A DNA stretch of 64,000 bases from Yoonia maritima (GCF_003003285.1 NZ_PVTP01000003.1:186001-250000), one strand, 5' to 3'. Counted from the stretch's first letter, positions 37,442-47,406 are shown. Translations and numbers: made by a program. Notes: generated from the sequence alone by a model not told the origin.

Positions 37442-38998
37442 TTATCCAAGCCTGTACCTCGGCAATCTCTCAATGGCTGCGGCTTTGGTGGCAATGGTCA
37501 CATCACCATATGCATCGCCAGCGGTGCGCCCTGCATGGCCTTGTATCGCATCCATCACACGATCAGAGATTCCAAGCTCCATACACTGCGTCTTGAGTCG
37601 ATGCCGCCATGCGTGACTAGGTGGTAGACCTTGCGGACTTAACCCCGCCGTGCGCAACCATGTAGCAAGCTGGTTTGAGATTTGCTTTGATTTGCGCACA
37701 TAGCTATCCGGCGTCTTTCCGTTGTGGAACAAAGGCCCCTGCCCTGATGCGTTCAACAAATCAGCAAATCCCTCGTCTATGATCTGCGAATGCAGCGGTA
37801 CATCGCGATAACCACCAGTTTTCACGCTACCTGCATCTGGCGTGATCCTAGCCACCCAAAGGCCATCAACTTGCCGAATATCTTCTTTGCGTAGCTGCGT
37901 AATTTCGGTAACGCGCGCGCCTGTGAATGCGCAGATAATCGGCACCCACCGCTTTGCTGTCACAAACGCCGGCGTTTCTCGGATGTATCCGTTTTCATCT
38001 GCATGAGGTTGGTAGGACCGGGCCGCCCTTAACAGCTTGACCGCTTCTTCGTCTGTATAGCCCCGTTCACGACTGAAGGCCTTTTTAGGTTTCGGCTGCT
38101 TTACGTTTAGCGCCGGGTTTTCTGGTATGTGGTCGTTATCGACAGCCCACTCGAAGAGGGTTCGCATTGTCGATAAGTAAACATCGCTAATGGTTTTAGC
38201 CTGATATGATTTTAAGAGGTGGTCGCGCCACTCGAGCAGGTTCTTCTTCGTCACCTTGAGCGCATTATCATGGCCAAGAAATTTGCATAGGTTATCAATG
38301 ACCGGCGTTTGCCGCTTTGCACCGTCTTTCATGAAACCCGCTTGCTTGCGCGACAAGACATACTCAGCCCACAGCTTCTTGATACTCACCCGTTTCTGCG
38401 GCTTCTCAAGAGGCGTAGCATTCACAATGATAGGTGCCGTAGGCTGCCCGGAAAAATCACCTTCATCGCGCTCAGCGGCTCGCGCTAGGGCTTCTAGCTC
38501 AGCGCTACACAAAGCACGCGCAACAACGCGCCATTCATCACTTCCAGTTGGTGCGTCGAAATTCCCTGCGGCACGAAACCTTTGGAGCTGATCACCTGTT
38601 AGGGCATCAAGCTCAGCATCATTTGCACGGCCAGCAATTGCATCCCGCAACCTTTGGGCCAGTATATCATCAATCCCGATGGCGGCATATCTAGGGTCGT
38701 TACGCAGCTGATCATCAAACGCCATACGGCGCACATACTGGGCATAAGCGATCTGATCGGCGGCAAGCGGATAACGCGGCGCGGCCCCTACCTGCCCTTG
38801 CTTGCGCTCAGCTTCACCGATTTGGTTTTGAAGGCTAGCAACGGCACCCGGTAGTTTCCTGAGTGCGTCGCGGTAATCGGCACCTAGCGCTGTACGCAAT
38901 TCGCTCTTACCGACGATTCCCCGTAGATCCTTGGGAACAACCAGTCTCGCAAAATAGCGCCCCCTGCGGTTCAGCAGATGCATAACTTTCCCAGCCAT
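37442..38998 (-). CDS. Tyrosine recombinase/integrase of the element
   Basis: A 518-residue site-specific recombinase. It has an N-terminal DUF6538-like region (HLLNRRGRYFARLVVPKDLRG), a SAM-like core-binding domain (about residues 200-300, WAEYVLSRKQ to MRTLFEWAVDNDHIPENPA) and a catalytic domain with the Arg in FTGARVTEITQL, HAWRHR (HxxR), GHAG and the nucleophile Tyr near residue 497 in DAYGDV. The open frame continues to 39121, but those residues are translated from the att repeat and tRNA, so ATG 38998 (or 38983) is the start. It faces away from tRNA-Val, whose 3' end it presumably targets. Confidence 0.93.
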   Translation of the reverse strand: MAGKVMHLLNRRGRYFARLVVPKDLRGIVGKSELRTALGADYRDALRKLPGAVASLQNQIGEAERKQGQVGAAPRYPLAADQIAYAQYVRRMAFDDQLRNDPRYAAIGIDDILAQRLRDAIAGRANDAELDALTGDQLQRFRAAGNFDAPTGSDEWRVVARALCSAELEALARAAERDEGDFSGQPTAPIIVNATPLEKPQKRVSIKKLWAEYVLSRKQAGFMKDGAKRQTPVIDNLCKFLGHDNALKVTKKNLLEWRDHLLKSYQAKTISDVYLSTMRTLFEWAVDNDHIPENPALNVKQPKPKKAFSRERGYTDEEAVKLLRAARSYQPHADENGYIRETPAFVTAKRWVPIICAFTGARVTEITQLRKEDIRQVDGLWVARITPDAGSVKTGGYRDVPLHSQIIDEGFADLLNASGQGPLFHNGKTPDSYVRKSKQISNQLATWLRTAGLSPQGLPPSHAWRHRLKTQCMELGISDRVMDAIQGHAGRTAGDAYGDVTIATKAAAIERLPRYRLG

Positions 38999-39087
38999 TT
39001 CACAGCCCGTTTGTAACCAAGTTTGTAACCTTGAAACGGACTTACCCCTAGCAATGCAAGGGTTTTCTTTAATAACAATGGGATAGG

Positions 39088-39111
39088 ATGGTGGGTGATG
39101 AGAGGCTCGAA
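39088..39111. repeat. Proximal att site (att repeat copy 2) in tRNA-Val
   Basis: Exact 24-base match to 30447-30470. All but one base lie within the tRNA-Val 3' end, so integration restores a complete tRNA. Confidence 0.88.
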
Positions 39112-39164
39112 CTCCCGACATCTTCCGTGTAAAGGAAGCGCTCTACCAACTGAGCTAATCACCC
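39089..39164 (-). tRNA. tRNA-Val(TAC)
   Basis: On the minus strand a 76-base cloverleaf with encoded CCA. Acceptor GGGTGAT pairs with ATCACCC, discriminator A, anticodon loop TTTACAC (TAC) closed by CTTCC/GGAAG, and TTCGAGC T-loop. Its 3' 23 bases are the att repeat of the 8.6-kb element. Confidence 0.97.
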
Positions 39165-39205
39165 GATGAAGCGTGATTTAGGGTATGTTGCCGGTGGGCG
39201 CAAGC

Positions 39206-39766
39206 CTAAGAAAGCAACTTTTGTGAACCATTTTTCAAATGATACACATAGCCCTGCCCACCGTGGATGGTTGTGCCCTGAATTGCGTCAGTCCCGGCAA
39301 GAATTTCGCGCAGAGTACGCCCCGTCACGCCATGGGTGACGAGCACAGCAGGACCCTTTAATTCTTGCAAAAAAGCGTAACACCGCGCCTTCACAGCAGC
39401 CAACCCTTCGCCATTTGGCGCGACCTCATATTGCGCCATATAGGGATCTTCGGCATCAGGCAAAGGCAAGGTATCCCGCAATAAACCTGACCAGTCACCA
39501 ACGCCAATTTCCCGCAATCTGTCGTCTGTGCGAATAGTTTCAGCCAGATTCCCCAAAGCGATTCCCGCAGTTTGCACCGCCCTGCCCTGCGGACTGCTCA
39601 AAAATGCGAATCCTTGCAGGTCGCATTGCGCAAGAATCGCGCCCTGATGTGCCGCTTCTAACTGCCCCTGCGCCGTGAGCGGAGAATTCAATTCCCCCTG
39701 CATACGGCCTTCGAGGTTCCATTCAGTCTGGCCGTGGCGCAGGATGTATAGTTCTGGATAGTTCAA
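39206..39766 (-). CDS. Histidine phosphatase (phosphoglycerate mutase-like) family protein
   Basis: A 186-residue branch-2 style histidine phosphatase. The catalytic RHG motif is in LYILRHGQTEWN, with FLSSPQGRAVQTA (second Arg), LREIGVGDWSG and the C-terminal His in VLVTHGVTG. The start is taken as TTG 39766 because no ATG or GTG fits so close to the conserved strand; AAGG lies about 13 bases upstream. Substrate unknown: members include cobalamin-pathway and phosphoglycerate phosphatases. Confidence 0.87.
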   Translation of the reverse strand: MNYPELYILRHGQTEWNLEGRMQGELNSPLTAQGQLEAAHQGAILAQCDLQGFAFLSSPQGRAVQTAGIALGNLAETIRTDDRLREIGVGDWSGLLRDTLPLPDAEDPYMAQYEVAPNGEGLAAVKARCYAFLQELKGPAVLVTHGVTGRTLREILAGTDAIQGTTIHGGQGYVYHLKNGSQKLLS

Positions 39767-39799
39767 AGTAGTTTTTTACCTTCATGTCATTTGAAAGGA

Positions 39800-40114
39800 T
39801 TAGCTATCTGATGCATCGGTATCCGGCTGCGCAGTATCAATCTTTGGCGTGCGGAATTTAAGTGTCAGCAATGTAGCACCTTGCCCCAAGTCTTTCGTCT
39901 TTACGATTCGCGTTTTTCCCATCGGCGGCAGAATCAGCTCATCCCCCCGCGCGAGCGCCTCTCCGATCACCGCAAGCGCCGCCTCGACAGCGGGTTTCAC
40001 ATCGCGTTTTTTCAACCCAGTCCGCGCAACAACTTCGTTGAAAAGCTGGGGCTTCTTAAGCGTTGGAGCAACTTCCGCAATCGGGTCACCTTGTGGTTCT
40101 TCTGATGTCGTCAT
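39800..40114 (-). CDS. HU-family DNA-binding protein, divergent
   Basis: A 104-residue HU/IHF-fold protein: helices FNEVVARTGLKKRDVKPAVEAALAVIGEALARGDEL (quoted as segments FNEVVARTGLKKRDV and ALAVIGEALARG) followed by the beta strand LPPMGKTRIVK. It has extra charged tails at both ends, so it is not the canonical HU. ATG 40114 is set by AAGGA 8 bases before it. Between the histidine phosphatase and lon. Confidence 0.8.
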   Translation of the reverse strand: MTTSEEPQGDPIAEVAPTLKKPQLFNEVVARTGLKKRDVKPAVEAALAVIGEALARGDELILPPMGKTRIVKTKDLGQGATLLTLKFRTPKIDTAQPDTDASDS

Positions 40115-40200
40115 TCGCACATTCCTTTTATTTCATAGTAATCTCTAGCAACGGTGGCATCATGCCTGCCAGTCGTCGTTTTAGATAGGCTTCACCCACA

Positions 40201-40230
40201 AAAAAGCGCGCCTCAATGGGCGCGCTTTTT
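40201..40230. terminator. Strong bidirectional terminator between lon and the HU-like gene
   Basis: A perfect 12-bp stem AAAAAGCGCGCC / GGCGCGCTTTTT with loop TCAATG. The A/T tracts give a U run in either direction, and it sits 20 bases after the lon stop. Confidence 0.93.
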
Positions 40231-40249
40231 CAATTCTTGCATCGGGCGC

Positions 40250-42655
40250 TTAATGCGTGCGGGCGCCTTCAGCCGCAGCATTCGCTTTCAAGGCCGCCGC
40301 GGCGGCCTCCTCTGCGGCTTCGTCCCATTCGATAGCCTCTGGCTTACTGACCAATGCGTGCTCCAGAACTTCAGACACGTGAGTGACAGGGATAATCGTC
40401 AACCCTTCTTTCACGTTGTCAGGAATTTCGGGAAGGTCTTTGGCGTTATCCTGCGGGATAAGGACCGTTTTGATCCCACCGCGCAACGCGGCCAGCAGTT
40501 TTTCCTTTAGGCCACCGATAGGCATCGCATTCCCGCGCAGTGACACTTCGCCAGTCATGGCGACATCCTTGCGCACAGGGATCTTGGTCAGCACAGAAAC
40601 GATAGATGTCACCATCGCAAGACCGGCTGAAGGACCATCCTTTGGCGTTGCGCCATCGGGCACGTGCACGTGGATATCAAGCGTATCGAACTGCGGTGGT
40701 TTCACACCAATTTCAGGCGCAATCGAACGCACGTACGAAGACGCCGCATCAATCGATTCCTTCATGACATCGCCCAGCTTACCAGTCGTTTTCATGCGAC
40801 CCTTACCGGGCAAACGCAGTGCTTCGATGTTCAAAAGCTCACCACCAACGCTTGTCCATGCCAGACCGGTGACAACACCAACCTGATCTTCTTCTTCGGC
40901 CAAGCCAAAGCGGTGCTTTTCTACGCCCAAGAATTCGGTCAGATTTTCAGCAGTGACCTCAATTACTTTGGCTTCTTTCTTCACAATCTTGGTCACGGCC
41001 TTACGGGCCACTTTCGCCAACTCACGCTCAAGGCTCCGCACACCAGCTTCGCGGGTGTAGACGCGGACCATCGACAGCAGCGCATCATCGGAAACGCTGA
41101 ATTCAGATGGCTTGAGGCCGTGGTTCTTCATGACCTTCGGCAGCAAGTGCTGCTTGGCAATTTCGACCTTTTCGTCCTCGGTGTAACCCGACAGCGAAAT
41201 GATCTCCATCCGGTCAAGAAGCGGACCCGGCATGTTATAGCTGTTCGCTGTGGTCAGGAACATCACGTTCGAAAGGTCATATTCAACTTCAAGATAGTGA
41301 TCGACGAATGTGCCGTTCTGTTCTGGATCAAGAACCTCAAGCATTGCAGACGCGGGATCGCCACGGAAATCCTGCCCCATCTTGTCGATTTCATCGAGCA
41401 AGATCAGCGGGTTCGTGGTTTTCGCCTTTTTCAGCGCCTGAATGATCTTACCGGGCATAGACCCGATGTAAGTCCGACGGTGGCCACGAATCTCAGATTC
41501 GTCACGCACGCCACCAAGGCTGATGCGGATGAATTCACGACCTGTTGCTTTGGCCACAGATTTCCCAAGGCTGGTTTTACCAACACCCGGAGGGCCAACA
41601 AGGCACATGATCGGGCCTTTCAGCTTTTTGGAGCGCTGCTGTACCGCAAGGTATTCGACGATCCGCTCTTTTACCTTTTCAAGGCCATAGTGGTCGGAAT
41701 CGAGAACTTTCTGCGCGTGGCCCAGATCTTTCTTCGTGCGTGACTTGGTGCCCCATGGCACAGCCAAGATCCAATCCAGATAGTTGCGCACGACCGTAGC
41801 TTCGGCAGACATAGGCGACATGTTCTTAAGCTTCTTCAGCTCAGCATCGACCTTTTCTTTCGCCTCTTTCGAAAGCTTGGTTTCAGCGATCTTCGCCTCA
41901 AGCTCGGCTACTTCGTTCTGACCTTCTTCACCGTCGCCCAATTCCTTCTGAATGGCTTTCATTTGCTCATTCAGATAGTATTCGCGCTGGGTGCGCTCCA
42001 TCTGGGATTTGACGCGCGTTTTGATCTTTTTCTCGACCTGTAGCACAGACATTTCGCCTTGCATCAGACCGTAAACCTTTTCAAGGCGTTCGGTCACTGA
42101 CAGCGTCTCAAGCAAGCCCTGCTTTTGATCGACCTCGATACCAAGGTGACCCGCAACCAAATCGGCCAGCTTTGCAGGCTCTGTGGCTTCGCCAACGGCG
42201 GCCATTGCTTCTTCGGGGATGTTTTTCTTGATCTTCGCGTAACGCTCAAACTCGGCAGCGACATTGCGCACAAGCGCTTCTTCTTCAGCGGCCTCGCCCT
42301 GTGTTTCGTCAAGATACTCTGCTGACGCTTCGAAAAAGTCGATGTTTTCGACAAATCCGGTAATGCGCACGCGGCTACGGCCTTCGACAAGCACCTTAAC
42401 GGTACCATCGGGCAGTTTTAGCAGCTGAAGCACATTGGCCAGCACACCTGTCTTATAGATGCCATCTTGCGCCGGATCGTCTTCACCAGCGTCGATCTGG
42501 CTCGACAACAGAATCTGTTTATCGTCCTGCATCACTTCTTCGAGTGCGCGGACCGATTTTTCACGCCCAACAAACAGCGGCACGATCATATGTGGGAATA
42601 CCACAATGTCGCGCAACGGCAGGACGGGATAAGATGAACTCAACGGTTCTTGCAT
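40250..42655 (-). CDS. lon: ATP-dependent endopeptidase La
   Basis: Lon degrades misfolded and regulatory proteins in the cytosol. The 801-residue protein has the N-terminal substrate-binding domain (YPVLPLRDIVVFPHMIVPLF), an AAA+ module with Walker A GPPGVGKTSLGK and Walker B LILLDEIDKM, and the C-terminal Ser-Lys protease dyad in KDGPSAGLAM and GGLKEKLLAA. ATG 42655 is chosen because AAGGA is 7 bases upstream; the longer frame to 42724 is noncoding leader. A candidate heat-shock promoter lies about 75 bases upstream. Confidence 0.98.
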   Translation of the reverse strand: MQEPLSSSYPVLPLRDIVVFPHMIVPLFVGREKSVRALEEVMQDDKQILLSSQIDAGEDDPAQDGIYKTGVLANVLQLLKLPDGTVKVLVEGRSRVRITGFVENIDFFEASAEYLDETQGEAAEEEALVRNVAAEFERYAKIKKNIPEEAMAAVGEATEPAKLADLVAGHLGIEVDQKQGLLETLSVTERLEKVYGLMQGEMSVLQVEKKIKTRVKSQMERTQREYYLNEQMKAIQKELGDGEEGQNEVAELEAKIAETKLSKEAKEKVDAELKKLKNMSPMSAEATVVRNYLDWILAVPWGTKSRTKKDLGHAQKVLDSDHYGLEKVKERIVEYLAVQQRSKKLKGPIMCLVGPPGVGKTSLGKSVAKATGREFIRISLGGVRDESEIRGHRRTYIGSMPGKIIQALKKAKTTNPLILLDEIDKMGQDFRGDPASAMLEVLDPEQNGTFVDHYLEVEYDLSNVMFLTTANSYNMPGPLLDRMEIISLSGYTEDEKVEIAKQHLLPKVMKNHGLKPSEFSVSDDALLSMVRVYTREAGVRSLERELAKVARKAVTKIVKKEAKVIEVTAENLTEFLGVEKHRFGLAEEEDQVGVVTGLAWTSVGGELLNIEALRLPGKGRMKTTGKLGDVMKESIDAASSYVRSIAPEIGVKPPQFDTLDIHVHVPDGATPKDGPSAGLAMVTSIVSVLTKIPVRKDVAMTGEVSLRGNAMPIGGLKEKLLAALRGGIKTVLIPQDNAKDLPEIPDNVKEGLTIIPVTHVSEVLEHALVSKPEAIEWDEAAEEAAAAALKANAAAEGARTH

Positions 42656-42727
42656 ATTCATTTCCTTTTTTGGCAAGACACCCAGCCCCGCTCGACGGCA
42701 GCTTGAGAGTCTCCTCTTGCCCAATGC

Positions 42728-42756
42728 ATGTGGGGTTGATGGGGGCGCCTTTCAAC
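42728..42756 (-). promoter_or_regulatory. Candidate sigma-32 promoter of lon
   Basis: On the minus strand GTTGAAA, 14 bases, then CCCCACAT, close to the enterobacterial sigma-32 pattern CTTGAAA-N11-16-CCCCATNT. About 73 bases before the lon start. Not proven. Confidence 0.45.
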
Positions 42757-42890
42757 CAAACACGTCGTTATATCGCGCCGTAGACTGCCCGTGTCTGTCC
42801 CCAGCCGCAACCATACAAACGCAAAAATATTAAGACAGGGTCACGAACCAACATGTTTTTTTGTCGGCCCGCCATAATTGTAAGCAGTGA

Positions 42891-44168
<1,278 letters not shown>

Positions 44169-44170
44169 TC

Positions 44171-44533
44171 ATGACTGAAACGAACGCACAGCTCGAAGGC
44201 ACACCAATGATCGCGCCATCCACGACAGATCATCCGCTGTATGATGAGATCGTACAGGCGTGCCGATCCGTTTATGACCCAGAAATCCCTGTGAACATTT
44301 ACGACCTTGGTCTGATCTACACGATTGATGTCAAAGAAGATAACGCCGTGAACATCATCATGACGCTCACCGCCCCCGGCTGCCCCGTTGCGGGCGAGAT
44401 GCCCGGCTGGGTCGCAGATGCGGTAGAACCACTGCCCGGTGTAAAACACGTCGATGTTGAGATGACGTTTGAACCACAGTGGGGCATGGAAATGATGTCT
44501 GACGAGGCGCGGCTAGAGCTGGGCTTTATGTAA
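44171..44533 (+). CDS. sufT: SufT-type Fe-S cluster assembly protein (DUF59/MIP18)
   Basis: A 120-residue DUF59 protein with the defining YDPEIPVNIYDLGLIY stretch and LTAPGCPVAGEMPGW containing the conserved Cys. SufT supports maturation of Fe-S proteins alongside the SUF machinery. Followed by a terminator, then a SatD-like/DUF3307 pair, then the A-type carrier sufA; sufT and sufA are commonly neighbours, so the pair between them looks inserted. Confidence 0.9.
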   Translation: MTETNAQLEGTPMIAPSTTDHPLYDEIVQACRSVYDPEIPVNIYDLGLIYTIDVKEDNAVNIIMTLTAPGCPVAGEMPGWVADAVEPLPGVKHVDVEMTFEPQWGMEMMSDEARLELGFM

Positions 44534-44564
44534 AGCCCCCCCTAACACTGTTAGCTTTTTGATC

Positions 44565-44588
44565 GGCGGTCCACTGGGCCGCCTTTTT
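44565..44588 (+). terminator. Intrinsic terminator after sufT
   Basis: GGCGG-T-CC pairs with GG-CCGCC (one bulged T, ACTG loop) followed by TTTTTAT. About 30 bases after the sufT stop. Confidence 0.85.
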
Positions 44589-44663
44589 ATTTGTGTATCT
44601 GGGCGAATACCGCGTTGACGCAACCCAATTAGATTACATCAACCACAACGCAACCTAAATCAG

Positions 44664-44698
44664 TTGCTAAATTAAATATGCACCCTATATTGGATGCA
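44664..44698 (+). promoter_or_regulatory. Promoter with overlapping operator-like dyad for the SatD-like gene
   Basis: TTGCTA, 16 bases, TATATT give a plausible -35/-10, placing the start of transcription within a few bases of the ATG at 44701 (near-leaderless mRNA). The -10 lies inside TGCACCCTATATTGGATGCA (44679-44698), a dyad matching its reverse complement at 16 of 20 positions. A second inverted repeat, GCAAC-N8-GTTGC, lies just upstream at about 44649-44667. Confidence 0.55.
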
Positions 44699-44700
44699 TT

Positions 44701-45339
44701 ATGAAACAAAAACGCCATACCATCGCTGTCTTAACTGGCGACATCGTCGGCTCCACGGCGCTGGGCGCTGCGCAATTAGAACATGCGCTCTCAGCACTTG
44801 AACACTGTGCAAATGCCCAAGCCGATTGGATGGGAACGTCACTACATTTCACGCGCCACCGTGGTGACGGCTGGCAGGTCGCGCTGGCAAAACCACACTA
44901 TGCGCTGCGCTCGGCACTCGCGTTTCGCGCTGCTTTACGCAGCCATAACCCCGGTTTTGATAGCTACATCGCCATTGCCACTGGTGACGCCCCATCAACA
45001 CTCCCCACTGATCTTAATCACGAAAGCAGCGAAGCCTTCATCAGATCGGGTCAAGCGCTAGACGATCTAAAGGCAACCAAAAACGCGCAACGCATGTTGC
45101 ACCAAGACCAAGCCGCCACAGGTGCCGCGACAATCCTTGCCGATCACATTTCACAAGGCTGGACGCAGGCCCAAGCCGCCGCCATACTCCACAGCATCAC
45201 ACCGCTAGAAGACATTTCATATACGCATATTGCCCAGACGCTTGGCAAATCACGCCAAGCCGTAACAAAATCATTAGACGGCGCAGGATTTGGTGCGATT
45301 GAGCTTGCGCTTGAAACACTTGAAAGAGATTTCGACTGA
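44701..45339 (+). CDS. SatD-like protein (nucleotide-cyclase-like motifs + C-terminal HTH)
   Basis: A 212-residue protein. Residues about 8-22 read AVLTGDIVGSTALG and residues 50-60 RHRGDGWQVAL. These correspond in spacing to the two metal-binding segments of class III nucleotidyl cyclases (F-x-DIVGST and NGDG), and match the SatD family. The C-terminus (about 175-205, YTHIAQTLGKSRQAVTKSL) is a helix-turn-helix. It is coupled (TGATG) to a DUF3307 membrane protein. Whether it makes a cyclic nucleotide, binds DNA, or both is unknown. The dyad overlapping its promoter suggests self-regulation. Confidence 0.7.
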   Translation: MKQKRHTIAVLTGDIVGSTALGAAQLEHALSALEHCANAQADWMGTSLHFTRHRGDGWQVALAKPHYALRSALAFRAALRSHNPGFDSYIAIATGDAPSTLPTDLNHESSEAFIRSGQALDDLKATKNAQRMLHQDQAATGAATILADHISQGWTQAQAAAILHSITPLEDISYTHIAQTLGKSRQAVTKSLDGAGFGAIELALETLERDFD

Positions 45340-46103
45340 TGTTTGAGACACTTGCCGCCCTGTTTTTCGCACATGTTCTTGCGGATTATGTCCTGCAAAC
45401 CAACACCATGGTTGAAACCAAAGACCGCGCGCTCACATTGGCGCTACACACGCTGGCGGTCTTTGTGACAGCCGTTATCGCAACAGGGTCTATCGACTGG
45501 CGGATCGCCACGCTGGCCGGGATACACCTGCTTGTCGATATCGCAAAAACCGTTTGGATCAGAAAACGCGATGACGACGGGATCAACCCCTACCTACTCG
45601 ACCAAGCAGCACACCTTCTGACGATTATCGCCATCGCAGCCATCGCCCCTACCCTTTGGGCAAACGGTATCTGGGCGCGTGAATTTGGAAATGGCGGACT
45701 TATCAACGCCACCAGTTGGGCACCCAAAGTCATGCTGCTGATCGCCGGGGCCATCTATACCACGCGCGCCGGTGGTTTCGCTGTCGGAAAACTCATGGGT
45801 CCATTTGCCGAAGGCGCCCCCAAAGAAAGCCTCCCCGCTGGCGGCATGATGATCGGGCTGCTGGAACGCGGATTGATCTATCTGATGTTCATCGCAGGCC
45901 AACCCGCCGGGATCGGCTTTTTGATCGCCGCCAAATCCATCCTGCGCTTTGACGCAGCATCAAACAACGCCAAGGCCGAATACGTAATCATCGGCACGCT
46001 TGCCTCTTTCAGCTGGGCAATTGCGATTTCTATCCTGATCCTCACGATCAACAATGGGTTAAACGGCACAGCACTTCTTGAGATCATCCCACCGAAGGAC
46101 TAA
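45339..46103 (+). CDS. DUF3307 polytopic membrane protein
   Basis: A 254-residue integral membrane protein with about seven hydrophobic segments. It opens with the DUF3307 signature FFAHVLADYVLQTNTMVETK and has LHTLAVF and GIHLLVDIAKT. Its ATG shares a base with the TGA of the SatD-like gene. SatD and DUF3307 proteins are a recurrent pair; a sensor or effector relation is possible but not shown. Confidence 0.8.
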   Translation: MFETLAALFFAHVLADYVLQTNTMVETKDRALTLALHTLAVFVTAVIATGSIDWRIATLAGIHLLVDIAKTVWIRKRDDDGINPYLLDQAAHLLTIIAIAAIAPTLWANGIWAREFGNGGLINATSWAPKVMLLIAGAIYTTRAGGFAVGKLMGPFAEGAPKESLPAGGMMIGLLERGLIYLMFIAGQPAGIGFLIAAKSILRFDAASNNAKAEYVIIGTLASFSWAIAISILILTINNGLNGTALLEIIPPKD

Positions 46104-46126
46104 GTTAGCCTCAAAGGAGAACGCGT

Positions 46127-46492
46127 ATGTTCGGTATTCCAGGCAAACAAGCTGTCAGCATCACCCCAAAAGCCGCCGCAAAAATTGCAGCGCTCATGGA
46201 AAAAGACGGCCACAAAGGGCTGCGCATTGGCGTCAAAAAAGGCGGCTGTGCAGGCATGGAATACACCATGGACTACGTGACCGAGGTCGATCCACTTGAT
46301 GAAGTCGTCGAACTAGACGGCGCACGCGTGATGATCGCACCTATGGCCCAGATGTTCCTGTTTGGCACAGAAATCGACTATGAAACGTCGCTTCTTGAAT
46401 CCGGGTTCAAGTTCCGCAACCCCAATGTGGTTGATGCCTGCGGCTGCGGTGAATCCATCAAATTCGACGACGCGATCTCTGCCAAAGCCTAA
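46127..46492 (+). CDS. sufA: A-type Fe-S carrier (HesB/IscA/SufA)
   Basis: A 121-residue A-type carrier that passes Fe-S clusters to target proteins. The three conserved cysteines are in KKGGCAGMEY and the C-terminal ACGCGES. AAAGGAGA 8 bases before ATG 46127. Its stop overlaps the stop of the convergent oxygenase gene by 4 bases. Confidence 0.94.
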   Translation: MFGIPGKQAVSITPKAAAKIAALMEKDGHKGLRIGVKKGGCAGMEYTMDYVTEVDPLDEVVELDGARVMIAPMAQMFLFGTEIDYETSLLESGFKFRNPNVVDACGCGESIKFDDAISAKA

Positions 46493-47406
46493 GCTTTATT
46501 CAGGTGAACGTATGTCTCGGCATAGCGTTTATCCAAATGCTCACGCGCGTTGATCACGTCGCCCGATCCAATCGGCGCGACATTGGCATCATGGTTCGGG
46601 TTAAAGAATAGCGGTACAGAAATACGCGCATGGTCAGGGCCGATCACCCGATGCGGGGTAGCCTTGATCCGACCGTTCGTCCACATCTCAAGCATCTCGC
46701 CAAAGTTAATGACAAATTCACCCGGCTGCGCCGACACGGGTATCCAGCCACCGCCGCGCTTGCGGACCTCTAACCCCGGTGATCCATCAGTGGCGAGCAA
46801 GGTCAAACATCCATAATCCGTATGGGTCGCAATCCCGAAATCATTCTCACCCGCCCATTCCGGCCGCTCAGGGTAATAATTGCCGCGCAGTAGCGCCATA
46901 GGACGATCAAACAATGGGCGGAAATACGCGCCATCCTCACCCGTCGCCTCTGCAATCGCACACAATAAATCCAAAGCAAAACCCGTCGCCTGCGCATAAT
47001 AATCGCGCAGAAGCGCAGCAAAGCCCTCTGGCACATCTGGCCACAGGTTTGGTGCATAGCAGGACAATTGCGTCAGCGGGTCACCCTCTGGCAACTCAAG
47101 CCCGCAATCAAACACCTGCTTATAATCAGGGTTCGCATCAGGATCGACCTGCTCTGATCCGGGCGCGCCCCAGCCACGGTTCGAACCCGTCTTCGCCATA
47201 TCGAACTGGGCTTTGTCCGCAGCAGGCAGGTCAAAGAATGCCTGATACGCCGAAATCACATCTTTGGCGCGCCCTTCAGAAATCGGGGTATTGTAAACGG
47301 TCATGAAACCAACGCCGCCCGCAGCAACGAGTGCCGCCTCTTTCGCGGCAGTATCACCAGCCAATAGCGCGGCAGCATCAATACGCGGAATAATCATATC
47401 TGACAT
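46489..47406 (-). CDS. Isopenicillin N synthase-like 2-oxoglutarate/Fe(II) oxygenase
   Basis: A 305-residue double-stranded beta-helix oxygenase. The DIOX_N-type beginning ([10 protein letters not shown]) is followed by the iron ligands in [11 protein letters not shown] (HxD) and ATPHRVIG (distal His), and the 2OG-binding Arg in RISVPLF (RxS). It is in the IPNS-like group that includes flavin and purine-related hydroxylases, but the substrate is unknown. Divergent from tpiA. Confidence 0.9.
   Translation of the reverse strand: MSDMIIPRIDAAALLAGDTAAKEAALVAAGGVGFMTVYNTPISEGRAKDVISAYQAFFDLPAADKAQFDMAKTGSNRGWGAPGSEQVDPDANPDYKQVFDCGLELPEGDPLTQLSCYAPNLWPDVPEGFAALLRDYYAQATGFALDLLCAIAEATGEDGAYFRPLFDRPMALLRGNYYPERPEWAGENDFGIATHTDYGCLTLLATDGSPGLEVRKRGGGWIPVSAQPGEFVINFGEMLEMWTNGRIKATPHRVIGPDHARISVPLFFNPNHDANVAPIGSGDVINAREHLDKRYAETYVHLNKA

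Larger units (their letters stand above)
30447..39111. mobile_element. Integrated phage-derived/satellite-like element in tRNA-Val
   Basis: About 8.6 kb between two 24-base copies of the tRNA-Val 3' end. The tyrosine recombinase lies next to the tRNA and is transcribed away from it, the standard layout for tRNA-targeted integration. Content from the tRNA inward is integrase, portal, TAC-like protein, prohead protease fragment, TerS, TerL, a tape-measure-like stub, a small unknown protein, a HEPN-motif protein, and a degenerate copy of the small protein. All genes lie on the minus strand. No major capsid, tail, lysis, replication or recognisable repressor gene was found. Either a decayed prophage or a satellite that supplies its own packaging machinery. 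Confidence 0.88.

Noticed and set aside
38999-39121. N-terminal extension of the integrase frame
   Set aside because: These codons are the att repeat and tRNA-Val sequence; translation is more likely from ATG 38998.
40664-41743. 359-aa frame on the + strand inside lon
   Set aside because: Antisense shadow of lon; lon has all family motifs and its own ribosome site, promoter candidate and terminator.
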